64,000 nucleotides of DNA from NCBI GenBank assembly GCA_963971225.1, contig OZ020270.1:74168432-74232431 (forward strand). Direction: 5' to 3'. This document shows, one piece after another, positions 40,959 to 50,880 of the stretch; positions within the stretch are counted from its first letter, which is position 1; each line of letters opens with the position of its first letter. Both the position numbers and the translations under genes were made by a program. The notes under the pieces were generated by a model. It had not been told where the DNA came from and searched no databases. It saw nothing but the letters and a program-made list of their open reading frames with translations. The DNA is from Melieria omissa. Taxonomy: Eukaryota > Arthropoda > Insecta > Diptera > Ulidiidae.

Positions 40959-41526
40959 CGAGGGGCGTTCAATGTATTCTCGGTATCGGGGTGATTTGAT
41001 ATTATTGTGGGTAATTAAAATATGTCATTAGCTAACAACATTATCTGAGGGTATTTATATAAAATTTCATGTTGATAGCTTCATTAGTTTGTTTGCTACC
41101 TCCAGTCAGCGACGACGAAAATGACTTACGCGACGTGATGTGTTGCTTCTTCACGACAGCGCACCGGTTCACACTGCGCGGCTCTCCAAGGCTGCTGTAC
41201 GAGAGTGCGGATTCGTGGAAGTTAACCACCCACCCTACAGCCCGGACCTGGCCCCCAGTGACTACTTTTTATTCCCAAATTTAAAAAAAGACCTCAGGGG
41301 AAAGCGATTTGCTGACGATAATCAGCTCAAGTCCGCTGTAAATGAGCATTTTTCGGGCATTTCGGGCCAAGAAGAAAATTATTTTTTTAAGGGAATAGAA
41401 AAACTTATTTCGCGATCAAACAAATGTATTGAAATCATGGGAGACTATATTGAAAAATAAATTTTTTTTCAAGGTTTTATCTTCTTTCTAACATACCCAT
41501 ACCGAGAATACATTGAACGTCCCTCG
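40959..41526 (+). mobile_element. Inner mariner, internally deleted, 568 bp
   Basis: Terminal repeats CGAGGGGCGTTCAATGTATT and CGAGGGACGTTCAATGTATT (28 bp in all, one mismatch visible) flanked by TA (40957-40958, 41527-41528). It landed about 21 bp from the right end of the outer element. Confidence 0.92.
41140..41460 (+). pseudogene. Mariner transposase C-terminal part
   Basis: LLLHDSAPVHTARLSKAAV and HPPYSPDLAPSDYFLFPNLK, with 34 residues between the two Asp, the DD34D spacing. The N-terminal HTH and first catalytic Asp are deleted. Confidence 0.88.
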
Positions 41527-41798
41527 TAACACCTCTTGTTGGAAACCCCTATATTATTTCATTGTTTTTTGTTTGAATCGTCAACGGAGGATGTTGGATC
41601 ATCACAATTTAACAACTCGATAACTTCAGGTAGAAGGTGTACAAGCATTCGTTGTTGCATGCGTCTGCTTAAATATTTTGAGGAAAAAGGGGATAAGAAG
41701 CATCAGCAACTCTATTAAATATATCCAGAAGATTATTAGTGCGGTTGTTTTAACGAATGTGATGCAATCTGTCGGCTTTATGAATTTTATGTCGCGAT

Positions 41799-42113
41799 TC
41801 AGCAGCAGACAGCAGCAGTAGATGTCATCGGCAACCAAGGACATAACTCTTGAATAATGTCAGTTGTTTGAAAGCAGAACGTTTGAAATTTACTTGAAGT
41901 TAATAGAAATTGGCACGATAAACAAATCAATATAATTTCAAAGCGGAACACTAAGATTTGGTCAACGCCAGCGATATCAACAAAGATTGCATGTTTAGTG
42001 AGAGCTCGGCGCGTAGTATTTCCGTGATTTGTGCTACCAAGGCCGCTAACTTTAGGCATATCCACACGAAGACCTAGTTTCCTCCAAAACGAGTTTTGAT
42101 AATTGACGTCCAA
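41799..42113 (-). pseudogene. Transposon-derived protein fragment of the GNTARR type
   Basis: About 100 residues with LGLRVDMPK, STNHGNTTRRAL and LVFRFEIILICLSC. I recognise this as a recurring, often uncharacterised protein fragment in arthropod genomes, usually written GNTARR. Its element is not identified here. The rest of 41550-42217 holds nothing else recognisable. Confidence 0.5.
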
Positions 42114-42217
42114 CAGCCGAAGAATTGGCTTTCACTGATGATTATTTTAATTCAAAATGTATTACAGCACTAAGCCATGCGTAGTTCTCAGCTCGAAATT
42201 TGTCCACCTTTCTGCTA

Positions 42218-42612
42218 GGGGAAAGTGGGGTAATGACGGCATAGTTTTCATTTAGCATCAAAACATATCCAAAAATTGATATTTTTGATCAAATCAGAGT
42301 TAAGAGCACAACTAGAACACATATGCTAATAAAGTGTATCGGCAGATTTAAAAAATTCTGATTTTAACTATAAAAAATTAGAATCTATAAAAAAAGTTTT
42401 GAACACCTTATAAAACTTTCGAGTAGTTACGTATCGGCACTGGTCTGGAACTACAAGTTATAATAAATCCACACACTTCAGCTTCTACTTAAAAACAAGC
42501 TTACGGAACAAGCTTTCTGTTACAGTAAACGGTTTAGACCTACGTCAACTTTAAGTACCAAAAATGGTGATGGCCGTCATTACCCTATGGCCGTCATTAC
42601 CCCACTTTCCCC
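42218..42612. mobile_element. Mariner-type MITE, 395 bp
   Basis: Ends read inward GGGGAAAGTGGGGTAATGAC on both sides, flanked by TA (42216-42217, 42613-42614). The right end repeats ATGGCCGTCATTACCC twice. No coding. Confidence 0.9.
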
Positions 42613-42614
42613 TA

Positions 42615-43908
42615 CATTTTTGCCATTTTGCAGCCAAGTACTTCCAGAAAAGGAGTAATTTGTCTTCTATTATTTTCCTGCAATCATCGGAACTTTTAGT
42701 AGCACAAATGTTTTCTACAACATGATTAGGAACTGCATCACGCTTTTTTCCTTTGAACGTTCCTTGAGCCAAATTTCAAATAATTCGATTTTTTGCATAG
42801 CGTAGTATCCTGAAAAATCTGTATTATTAGCAAAACACAAAAAAACGCAACTTGAAATCAAATTGAATGAACTTATAATATCCTAATTTATTCATTCCTT
42901 TTTTCTTTAAGTTTGCCAAATATTGCCGAAACTTTAAAAGCTTGCATAAAGTTAAAATTTGAAGACAACCGCAAAAGCTTTCAGGTCATGTTAAAAAACA
43001 AAATTTTTTTCAACAAAAAAAAAAAACAAAAATTCCATGTATTTTTAATAAAATCATTGGCGCATAGTCATAGTCGAAATAAAGTACACTTTAAGATCAA
43101 TAAAGTATACTTTTAAATAAAGTTGGCTCTAAGTCAATCATAGTCGAGTTAGAGCATACTTTAACGCTTAAAGTATACTCTAACTTTAAAACAAGCAAAA
43201 GCTGTTGCTAAACCAGTTAGCAATGAGTCAAAATGAGCAGAAATGTCACTTTTTCAAAATATTTTAAATTCAAAAAAATGTAAAATGTTTCATTTCGAGG
43301 AAATTTAAAGAGGTTTCAATATTATGAACGACGAAATTGTGCTGAGACGGCGAAAAGTATATACTATAAAAGCCGGATGGATCCCTTCGAGTTCGATGAC
43401 GAAGACTTCTATAGTCGTTACCGGTCGATAAAGTTGCTGCTGCAATTGATGTTTTGAACATTCAAGAACCAAGCGACAATAGAATACAATTGTTTTCTTT
43501 ACCCCGTAAAGTAGGCAAAAACTTGCATATCGATCAGCTGTTTGTTTGTTTTGTTTATGTCAGAGATGGGCAGATTAATCCTCGGAAAATTGTGCAGTCG
43601 ATTTTTTTAGGCTGCCGTCTGTTTTTCACAAGTAGCCGACCGTAGTCGTCCATTTTTAACTGCTAATTAGTGTTCAGGAAAACAAATATTGCAAAATAAT
43701 TGATTACAAAATAAATCGGTATGAGCATAATTCCGAAAATAAATTCTCATTTGTAACTCCGAATCGCTAGTTTTTGCAGAGTTGCCGTTGCCTTCGTTTG
43801 CTGTTTCAAAAAGTCGCTGCTACGTAGAAGCATGTTCTTAACTGAAAAATTAAAGTCGACTTTATCTTTTTAGTCTTTTGCTAACTAAAGCCGGCTTTTA
43901 TGCGGGAC
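42615..43908. other. Non-coding stretch with inverted arms around the RTE site
   Basis: No gene seen. 43055-43080 (ATTGGCGCATAGTCATAGTC) is the complement of the sequence at the RTE insertion site (GACTATGATTATGCGC at 43906-43921, then CATTAAT at 47178). The internal AT-rich tract includes repeated AAGTATACT motifs (43100-43190). A MITE-like element may therefore span both sides of the RTE. Confidence 0.45.
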
Positions 43909-44160
43909 TATGATTATGCGCGGAAGGAAGGGAGCGGACATACAAGGTAAAGTCTCTGATTGCGTTCAACCTGGCGAACGCCAGAACGATCCTTGTCCCT
44001 GTCCAATCCAAGCTGATGCACAGCCTCCGCGCGGCCCTTCTGGATAGCTATTTGGCACCCGCTGAATAGTCAACTAATGTGTGCAGCGAGTCCAATCCCC
44101 AGGACTTAAAATTTGGGTTGTGCGCAGGGTTTGGTGCCCGCCACGGAAAATCATCTACCA

Positions 44161-47100
44161 ATGAAAGCCAAAAAGCAAGCCTCGGAAGGAACCCACAATG
44201 TTGACGAGCACAGCAAACGATTCAAGGACCATGATTTGAGGATATGCACCTGGAATGTCCGGACCCTCTATAGGGAAGGTGCCTCTATCCAACTGGCGGA
44301 AGCCCTCACGAAATGTAAGGCTGACATCACCGCCATCCAGGAAATGCGATGGACAGGACAAGGTTGCTCCAAGCGAGCAGACTGCGATATCTACTACAGC
44401 TGCCATGGGGAGAAGCGCGAATTTGGCTGCGGATTTGTGGTCAGCAAGAGACTTCGCCACCACGTCTCTCGGTTCACTCCGGTGAACGAACGGCTGGCTT
44501 CGATCCGCATCAAAGCTAAATACTTTAGCATCAGCCTAATTTGCGCGCACGCCCCGACGGAAGAGAAGGACGATGCGACCAAGGATGCCTTCTATGCGAA
44601 GCTCGAGGATGTCTACGACAGGTGCCCGGCCCACGACGTCAAAATTGTCCTCGGGGACTTCAACGCAAAGGTCGGGCGAGAAGGCATCTTTGGCCCCACA
44701 GTCGGGCAGTTCAGCCTCCATGGGACCACTGCGAACAACGGTCTGAGGCTGATCGATTTCGCCGCGGCACGAAACATGGTAGTTAGTAGCACCAGATTCC
44801 AGCACCTCGATATCCACAAGGCCACCTGGTTATCCCCCGATCAATCCACCCGCAACCAGATTGATCACATTGTGATTGATGGAAGGCATGCTTCTAGCAT
44901 TCTAGATGTGCGCACGTTCCGAGGACCCAACATCGACTCGGACCACTACCTTGTTGCAGCCAAGGTACGCATGCGTCTTTGCGCAGCGAAGACCGCACAA
45001 CCTGGTTTGCGAAGAAAGCTGGACATCAGTAAGCTGCGATCACAAGGGGTAGCCGAAGCCTACTCCGCTCAACTCTCCAACCAGCTCGGTCGCTCCCCCT
45101 CTCCACCTGATGACATCGGCGGATTATGGGCTCACTTATCCCACTCTATGCGCGCCGCCGCAGAAAATGTCCTTGGTTTTCGACGCCCACCACCAAAACA
45201 CCAATGGTACGATGAAGAGTGTCGCGCAGCCACTGCATACAAGAAGACCCTGCAGTCGGCCGCCACGCGAGCCATGACAGAAAAATACCGGGAGGAGAGG
45301 AAGAAAGAGAGGTGCCTTTTTAGACGCAAGAAACGGGAGCAAGAAAGGCGCGAGCGTGAGGAAATCGAGGAGTGCAGGAGCAGGAATGACGCCCGCAAAT
45401 TCTTCCAAAAAGTTAAGCGTCTCACGGAAGGATTTAAGCCCGGGGCATCTTCTTGCAGAGACGAAAACGGGGATCTGGTTACGGATGCGCAGGGTGTGCT
45501 GAGGTTGTGGAAGGAGCACTTCACCAAGCTGCTCGCAGGCGACGAAGGGAACAATACCGCCAGTGGTGAAGATGTCCAGATGGCACCAATCGACGACGAC
45601 GGTGTGGATGTGCCACCGCCCAGCCATGACGAGGTCCGGGTCGCTATCCAGCGACTCAAGAACAACAAAGCTGCAGGGCCGGATGGGCTACCAGCTGAAT
45701 TGTTCAAGGCCGGCGGCGGTGAGCTGATTGGGTGCATGCATCAGCTCATTTGCAAAATATGGCTGGAGGAACGAATGCCCAACGATTGGAACCTCAGTGC
45801 CCTTTGTCCTGTGCTGAAGAAAGGCGACCCAACAATATGCGCCAACTACAGGGGTATCAGCCTACTTCCCATTGCATACAAGGTCCTGACGAGCGTATTA
45901 TGTGAAAGACTAAAGCCACTCGCCAAGGCGCTGATTGGACCTTATCAGTGCGGCTTTAGACCTGGTAAGTCCACCATCGACCAGATATTCACTCCACGCC
46001 AAATCCTGGAGAAGACCCATGAGAACCAAATCGATGCACACCATCTCTTCATCGATTACAAGGCAGCATTCGATAGCCCGATAAGGGATCGCCTATATGC
46101 CGCATTGTCTGAACTTGGTATCCCTGCAAAGCTCGTTAGACTTTGCAGAGCGACGTTGAGCAATACGCGCAGCTCCGTCAAGGTTGGAAGTGACCTCTCC
46201 GACCCCTTTGATACCGTTCGAGGTTTCAGACAGGGCGATCCTTTGTCCTGCGACCTCTTCAACTTCACCATGGAGAGTGTTCTGCGCAAGGCCGGTGTAC
46301 ATCGTAATGGCACAATTTTCAACAAAAGTGTCCAGCTCCTTGCTTACGCTGATGATATTGATGTCATCGGACGTAACAAGCGAGATGTCACCGCTGCCTT
46401 TGCGGCTATCGAAAGAGAATCTGCCAAAATGGGTCTGGTGGTAAATGAGGGCAAGACGAAGTATATGCTGTCTACACGCAGGGACTCGCAGCGGCTAGGG
46501 TCTCACGTCGAGGCCGACAGGTATGCTTTTGAAGTTGTCAAGGAATTCGTCTACCTTGGCACCGCCATCAACAGCAGCAATGATGTCAGTCTGGAGATAA
46601 AGCGAAGGATTACTCTTGCCAACAGGTGCTACTACGGTCCCGGTAGGCAATTGAGAAGTAGAGACCTCTCTCGACCGACAAAACTTTCACTCTATAGGAC
46701 GCTTATCTTGCCCGTGCTCCTCTATGGCGCTGAAGCATGGACAATGACACGAAACGACATAACGGCCCTTGGAGTGTTCGAGAGGAAGGTGCTTCGCAAA
46801 ATCTTCGGCCCTGTTCGGGTTGGTGACGACTATCGCATACGAACCAATAACGAGCTGTATGAGCTGTATAAGGACATGGACGTAGCGCAGCGAATTAACA
46901 TCCAGCGGCTACGCTGGCTCGGTCATGTCTGCCGCATGGACGACGAAGCTCCGGCGAAAAAGGTATTCGATGCGATGGTTGGAGGTCGACGGCGAAGAGG
47001 GAGGCCGTGTCTCCGGTGGAAGGACCAAGTGGAAGAGGCCCTGGTATCTCTTGGTGTGACCAACTGGCGCGAGAAGGCGCGCGCGAAGCAGAGGCGCCTG

Positions 47101-47163
47101 GAGAGAAGTTTTGCGGCAGGCCGTAACCCGATAACGGGTTGTTATGGCCAGTTAAGTAAGTAA
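44161..47163 (+). CDS. RTE polyprotein: AP endonuclease and reverse transcriptase
   Basis: 1,000 codons from the first ATG (44161); the frame is open 48 bp further upstream but without an ATG. Endonuclease in the first ~270 residues: ICTWNVRTLYREG, AIQEMRWTG, the metal-binding GDFNAKVG near residue 165, and DSDHYLVAAKV. RT: NKAAGPDGLPAELFK, NYRGISLLPIAYKVL, YQCGFRPGKSTIDQIF, FIDYKAAFDS near 630, GFRQGDPLSCDLFN, AYADDIDVIG near 728, FVYLGTAIN. The C-terminus has RRLRWLGHVCRMDD and GRRRRGRPCLRWKDQV. There is no RNase H. All catalytic motifs are present, so it may encode active protein. Confidence 0.95.
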   Translation: MKAKKQASEGTHNVDEHSKRFKDHDLRICTWNVRTLYREGASIQLAEALTKCKADITAIQEMRWTGQGCSKRADCDIYYSCHGEKREFGCGFVVSKRLRHHVSRFTPVNERLASIRIKAKYFSISLICAHAPTEEKDDATKDAFYAKLEDVYDRCPAHDVKIVLGDFNAKVGREGIFGPTVGQFSLHGTTANNGLRLIDFAAARNMVVSSTRFQHLDIHKATWLSPDQSTRNQIDHIVIDGRHASSILDVRTFRGPNIDSDHYLVAAKVRMRLCAAKTAQPGLRRKLDISKLRSQGVAEAYSAQLSNQLGRSPSPPDDIGGLWAHLSHSMRAAAENVLGFRRPPPKHQWYDEECRAATAYKKTLQSAATRAMTEKYREERKKERCLFRRKKREQERREREEIEECRSRNDARKFFQKVKRLTEGFKPGASSCRDENGDLVTDAQGVLRLWKEHFTKLLAGDEGNNTASGEDVQMAPIDDDGVDVPPPSHDEVRVAIQRLKNNKAAGPDGLPAELFKAGGGELIGCMHQLICKIWLEERMPNDWNLSALCPVLKKGDPTICANYRGISLLPIAYKVLTSVLCERLKPLAKALIGPYQCGFRPGKSTIDQIFTPRQILEKTHENQIDAHHLFIDYKAAFDSPIRDRLYAALSELGIPAKLVRLCRATLSNTRSSVKVGSDLSDPFDTVRGFRQGDPLSCDLFNFTMESVLRKAGVHRNGTIFNKSVQLLAYADDIDVIGRNKRDVTAAFAAIERESAKMGLVVNEGKTKYMLSTRRDSQRLGSHVEADRYAFEVVKEFVYLGTAINSSNDVSLEIKRRITLANRCYYGPGRQLRSRDLSRPTKLSLYRTLILPVLLYGAEAWTMTRNDITALGVFERKVLRKIFGPVRVGDDYRIRTNNELYELYKDMDVAQRINIQRLRWLGHVCRMDDEAPAKKVFDAMVGGRRRRGRPCLRWKDQVEEALVSLGVTNWREKARAKQRRLERSFAAGRNPITGCYGQLSK
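47125..47140 (+). other. Hairpin near the RTE 3' end
   Basis: AACCCG-ATAA-CGGGTT, 24 bp before the tail and still inside the ORF. A 3' stem-loop is a plausible landmark for the element's own RT. Confidence 0.5.
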
Positions 47164-47343
47164 GTATGATTATGCGCCATTAATACATACCAAATTCATC
47201 GTTTTCCATTTCAAACTTTTTTAAAATTATTCGCACAATTTTTACACTATGCGCTTAAAACTTTGCTATCAATGCTGATTCAGCAAATACATTTTCATTG
47301 ACTTGTCGATAAAGTGACTTTGACAGAATACTGTCAAAAGTTA

Positions 47344-47675
47344 ATTTTTTTAATTGATTGGCACGACAGCCCGCTTACGCGAGACTAAGGCCTATCTTCC
47401 CGCAACCACCCGTATTGTGCGTGTGAATTTGTACGCGGGTGGAAGGGACCTACAGTTTTATGCCGGTTCCGAACGGCAGGTTGGGAGCTTTTTCATAGGC
47501 AATTTTTACTCTCAGAGGTTTGCCATTTCCAGCTGAGAGGACAGCCACCGCAAGTGAAAACGAGTTTCCCGTTATTTTGTTTAGGTGTTACTACATGCAG
47601 TGTTCGAACTTGCGTCGATCTGCATTCGACTCGTTGGACCGCGCACTAACCAACTGAGCCACGGCGGCTGCCTAT
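47344..47675 (-). mobile_element. tRNA-derived SINE, 332 bp
   Basis: A perfect 13-bp direct repeat CTGTCAAAAGTTA (47331-47343, 47676-47688). On the minus strand its head reads GCCGCCGTGGCTCAGTTGGTT, given as A box TGGCTCAGTTGG, and a B box AGTTCGAACACTGC follows about 45 bp on. The spacing and boxes are those of a tRNA promoter for RNA polymerase III. The body contains CCTGCCGTTCGGAACCGGC and AAACTGTAGGTCCCTTCCA. The 3' end is A-rich. It is not a functional tRNA gene, since arms do not fold to a full cloverleaf and the body is long. Confidence 0.9.
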
Positions 47676-47693
47676 CTGTCAAAAGTTATTTTA

Positions 47694-48620
47694 CCTTGTG
47701 ACCGAAAAGTTTCCGGAAATTTTAAATAAAACGCAAAATTCTTAATCTTCATCAATACTTATTTTATCTCCTTCAAAATATGCTCCATTAAAAGCGATAC
47801 ACATATGCCAACTTTTCTTCCAATCATCAAAACATTTTTTATAGGCGCTTTCCGGTATGGCTTTGAGTTCCCTCTGCGAATTCTGTTTTAGAGTGGTAAT
47901 TTGAGTGGTAATTTGAGTTTGGGAAACAGGAAAAAGTCACACGGTGCAAGATCAGGTGAATACGGTGGCTGTTCGATGGTATTTATTGAATGTTTGGCCT
48001 TAAAATCGTTGATAATGTTGGCTCGGTGCGAGGGAGCATTATCGTCATGAAAAATCCATGAATTATCCTTCCACAATTGAGGCCGTTTACGGCGGATATT
48101 TTCACGCAAACGTCTTAAAACAGTCAAATAATAGTCTTTACCGACTGTTTGTCCTTCAGGGACGAATTCATGATGCACCACACCACGAATATCGAAGAAA
48201 ACTATCAGCATTACCTTGATTTTCGAGCGACTTTGGCGTGGTTTTTTCGGTTTCGGCTCGTCTTTTCCTCTCCATTCCGATGATTGTTGGCTTGTTTGCA
48301 TGTCGTACTCGTAGACCCATGTCTCGTCACCAGTTATGATGCGTTCCATGAAAGTTGGATCGGAATTGGCACGATCAAGCACGTCCAAAGAGACCTGTTC
48401 ACGGTACTCATTTTGAAGAAAATTCTCAACAAAATTGCAACGCACTACTGAGGTGAACTGGTTTCAACAGCTGCCGTAAACAAACTGTCTGACAGATCGC
48501 GCTCATTTTTGGCATAGTAATTAAGGACAGTGCTATCAACCTACAGAAACTTAAAATATCGAAAAATATACAGCGCGCGAATTTTAAATGAGAATTTCCG
48601 GAAACTTTTCGGTCACAATG
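47694..48620 (-). mobile_element. Mariner, 927 bp, N-terminally deleted
   Basis: Terminal repeats read inward CCTTGTGACCGAAAAGTTTC and CATTGTGACCGAAAAGTTTC (about 27 bp), with TA at both sides (47692-47693, 48621-48622). A complete mariner is about 1.3 kb, so ~400 bp are missing. Confidence 0.92.
47888..48445 (-). pseudogene. Mariner transposase, catalytic part
   Basis: 185 residues: IITGDETWVYEYD (first Asp), WIFHDDNAPSHRANI (second Asp) and PPYSPDLAPCDFFLFPKLK (third Asp) with 34 residues between the last two, DD34D. The N-terminal DNA-binding half is lost, and the end degenerates into a short duplication (LKLPLKLPL). Confidence 0.9.
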
Positions 48621-49278
48621 TATGATTTAAAAAAACAAAGTTGACTTTTCGTTGCTTTGGAGTATTTCTAACATGATGAGGGGGAAAACAAATTTTTAAC
48701 GGCATTTACGAAATTTGAGTTTCGCACAGAAAAAGTGATCATTTGACCTAATGTTCAATGGTCAATAATGCAATAATGTGCAAATAAAGTGAAACATGCT
48801 TATTACATTTTTTGCACATGTTTTGTGTAGATGGCAGAAAGCAAAATGTTTGCGCTTCCGAAAATATTCCCCGAAAAAAACCTAAAGTGTCAGAGGTTTT
48901 GAACTTTTTTGACGTACAGTGCCTCACAAAAGTATTCGGAATTTCAATTTTTCTGAAAGATAATCAAAATATCTATCTTTAATCTAAATTATTATGTATA
49001 AAAGGTATTCATATCTTTTGATTGGTTCATTACCTTTCATTTTGCAATAAAATTTCATTTGAATTTGGATACAATGTCTTTACACTTGCTTATAAACAGA
49101 AATACAACATAATGAACTTCACAAAAGTATTCGTAATTCCCCAATCATGGTACCCCTTGCGAAAATCCCGTCATGTTGTCAAACTGATTTTGCCGTTATT
49201 AAGATTTACATTCCATTGAGCAGTAAAGTTTGACAAGTGTGCTTGTTTTTTGTTTGCATTACAAATTTTATTGACCAA

Positions 49279-50246
49279 ATGGGCAGATAATCTAAAGAAA
49301 CCACTTTGGAGGACAGAAAAACTCTCAAAGAGATTTCGAAATCTACGAAGAGATGTATATCTACCATCCACAGCATTCTGCAAAGAAATTCACTTAAGCT
49401 GGGTCAAAGATGTGGCAGACCTCTAAAACTAAAGCCATTAGGCAAATCAAGGCACAACCACTAAGTCCTGCTCCAGAAATCAATAGAAGTCTCGTTGAAT
49501 ACAATGGAGTCCACGTCAGTAATGAAACCGTACGCAGAACTCTGCGAGCTGCTGGTTACAACGGACGAACCCCACGTATCAAACCCCTTATCAGTGCGAA
49601 GAACCGGAAGAAGCGTTTAGAGTTCGTGCAGAAGTACAAAAACCATGGAATTGAGTTTTGGGCCAAAGTAATATTTAGCGATGAAACCAAATTTAACATC
49701 TTTGGACCTGATTGTGGAAATAAAGTATGGCGGAATAAAAATATGGAGATGGATCCCAAAAACACATGCTCTTCGGTTAAGCACGCTGGTGGTAACGCAA
49801 TGTTGTGGGGGTGTCTCGGTCTCAATGGCGTTCGCAATATACAGTTTATAAATGATCATCGTCTATATATCCAAATTTTAAAAGATAATTTACAAGCCAG
49901 CGCTGAAAAATTAGGAGTTTCGGATGATTTTCTGTTTCAGCAAGACAATGATCCGAAGCATACGGCTCGTAACACGAGTCTTTGGTTCCTTTACAACAAT
50001 ATAAAGTTGCTGGAAACACCACCGCAGTCGCCGGATCTCAACCCTACTGAGCATCTATGGGCAGATATAGAACGATCGATCCGAACATGTCACACAAATT
50101 CAAAAGACAGTTTAATGGATGTTATAGTTAAAGAATGGACCAATATTTCCCCTGAAAGAGCCCGAAGAATATTTCCCCTGGTTGCATCCATGCCAAACCG
50201 CTTGAAGGAAGTTATAAGGATGAAAGGATATGCAACTCGTTACTAA
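49279..50246 (+). pseudogene. Tc1 transposase
   Basis: The N-terminal HTH is readable from about 49280 (TLKEISKSTKRCISTIHSIL, then GRPLKLKP) with a stop at the third-fourth codon and a frameshift near 49430. The remaining ~270 residues are open: VSNETVRRTLRAAGY, VIFSDETKFNIFG (first Asp), FLFQQDNDPKHTARNT (second Asp) and PPQSPDLNPTEHLWADIER (Glu), with 34 residues between the last two, DD34E. Only the N-terminal lesions stop it being whole. Confidence 0.9.
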
Positions 50247-50266
50247 TTCGATATGTTTCTTGTATA

Positions 50267-50880
50267 GGGTGTTTTTTTTAGAGGTATAGAACTTCGAATT
50301 GAAATAAAACACAAGAAAATCGTTTTAATGTCCATCAATTTGGCTTTATTGGAAGGATAATTTTATGCCATTAATGTTTAAATATGATTTCGGGCATGTG
50401 GCCGCCGCGGCTGGCTCGAATAAAGCCAATTCTACAGGTCCAATTTTTAAAGTTGATGGACAAAGCTCCAATTGCTGTGCACGGTGGCGAATCGATTCAT
50501 TCGGGTCCTCTTCAACATTTTGCTCTACAGCGGCAATTGTTTCTTCGGTGCGCACTGTTCGACGTCTCTGCGGATGCGTATTATCACATAGAGTAAACGT
50601 AGTGCGAAAACGACCCATGGTTAACCGATGGATGGACCGATTTTGCTCTGATGGACGATTATGTCGACCATAAAATGGACGGAGCTTGCGGTAAACTTCG
50701 CGAACTGAACCATTATTTTCGAAATAAATTTGCACGATTTGCAAGCGTTGTTCTTTTGTCAACCTGTTCATGATGAAATGGCAAACCAAACTGAACATAA
50801 ATGACATTAGAGTTGCCAGATTTGACCACAAAATGCCAGTTTTATCTCTATTCGAAAAACAAACCTCTAAAAAAACACCC
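50267..50880 (-). mobile_element. Mariner-like deletion derivative, 614 bp, inside Tc1
   Basis: Ends read inward GGGTGTTTTTTTTAGAGGT and GGGTGTTTTTTTAGAGGTT, with TA outside. On the minus strand a transposase HTH remains (RLTKEQRLQIVQIYFENNGS, LRPFYGRHNRP, TEETIAAVEQNVEEDPNESI), joined to a few C-terminal residues (GHMP-like end), so the catalytic core has been deleted. It is related in protein type to the outer element at 40163-41549. Confidence 0.88.

Larger units (their letters stand above)
40163..41549 (-). mobile_element. Mariner-like element containing another mariner
   Basis: Ends read inward GGGTTTTCCAACAAGAGGTG and GGGGTTTCCAACAAGAGGTG, next to TA on both sides (40161-40162, 41550-41551). 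Its transposase is on the minus strand. Without the inner mariner (40959-41526) it would be about 819 bp, so it was already internally deleted. Confidence 0.88.
43922..47164 (+). mobile_element. RTE-clade LINE, apparently complete, 3,243 bp
   Basis: A perfect 13-bp direct repeat TATGATTATGCGC flanks it (43909-43921, 47165-47177). There is a short 5' UTR, one ORF, and a 3' end of GTTAAGTAAGTAAG. Single ORF, small size, almost no 3' UTR and a short tandem tail are hallmarks of RTE. No stop or frameshift was found. Confidence 0.95.

Noticed and set aside
45132..45737. Minus-strand open frames inside the RTE ORF
   Set aside because: Shadow frames of a GC-rich intact coding sequence with all RT motifs on the plus strand.
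47600..47675. A tRNA gene
   Set aside because: A and B boxes are present but the acceptor arm is not closed and a long body with target duplication follows; it is the SINE head.
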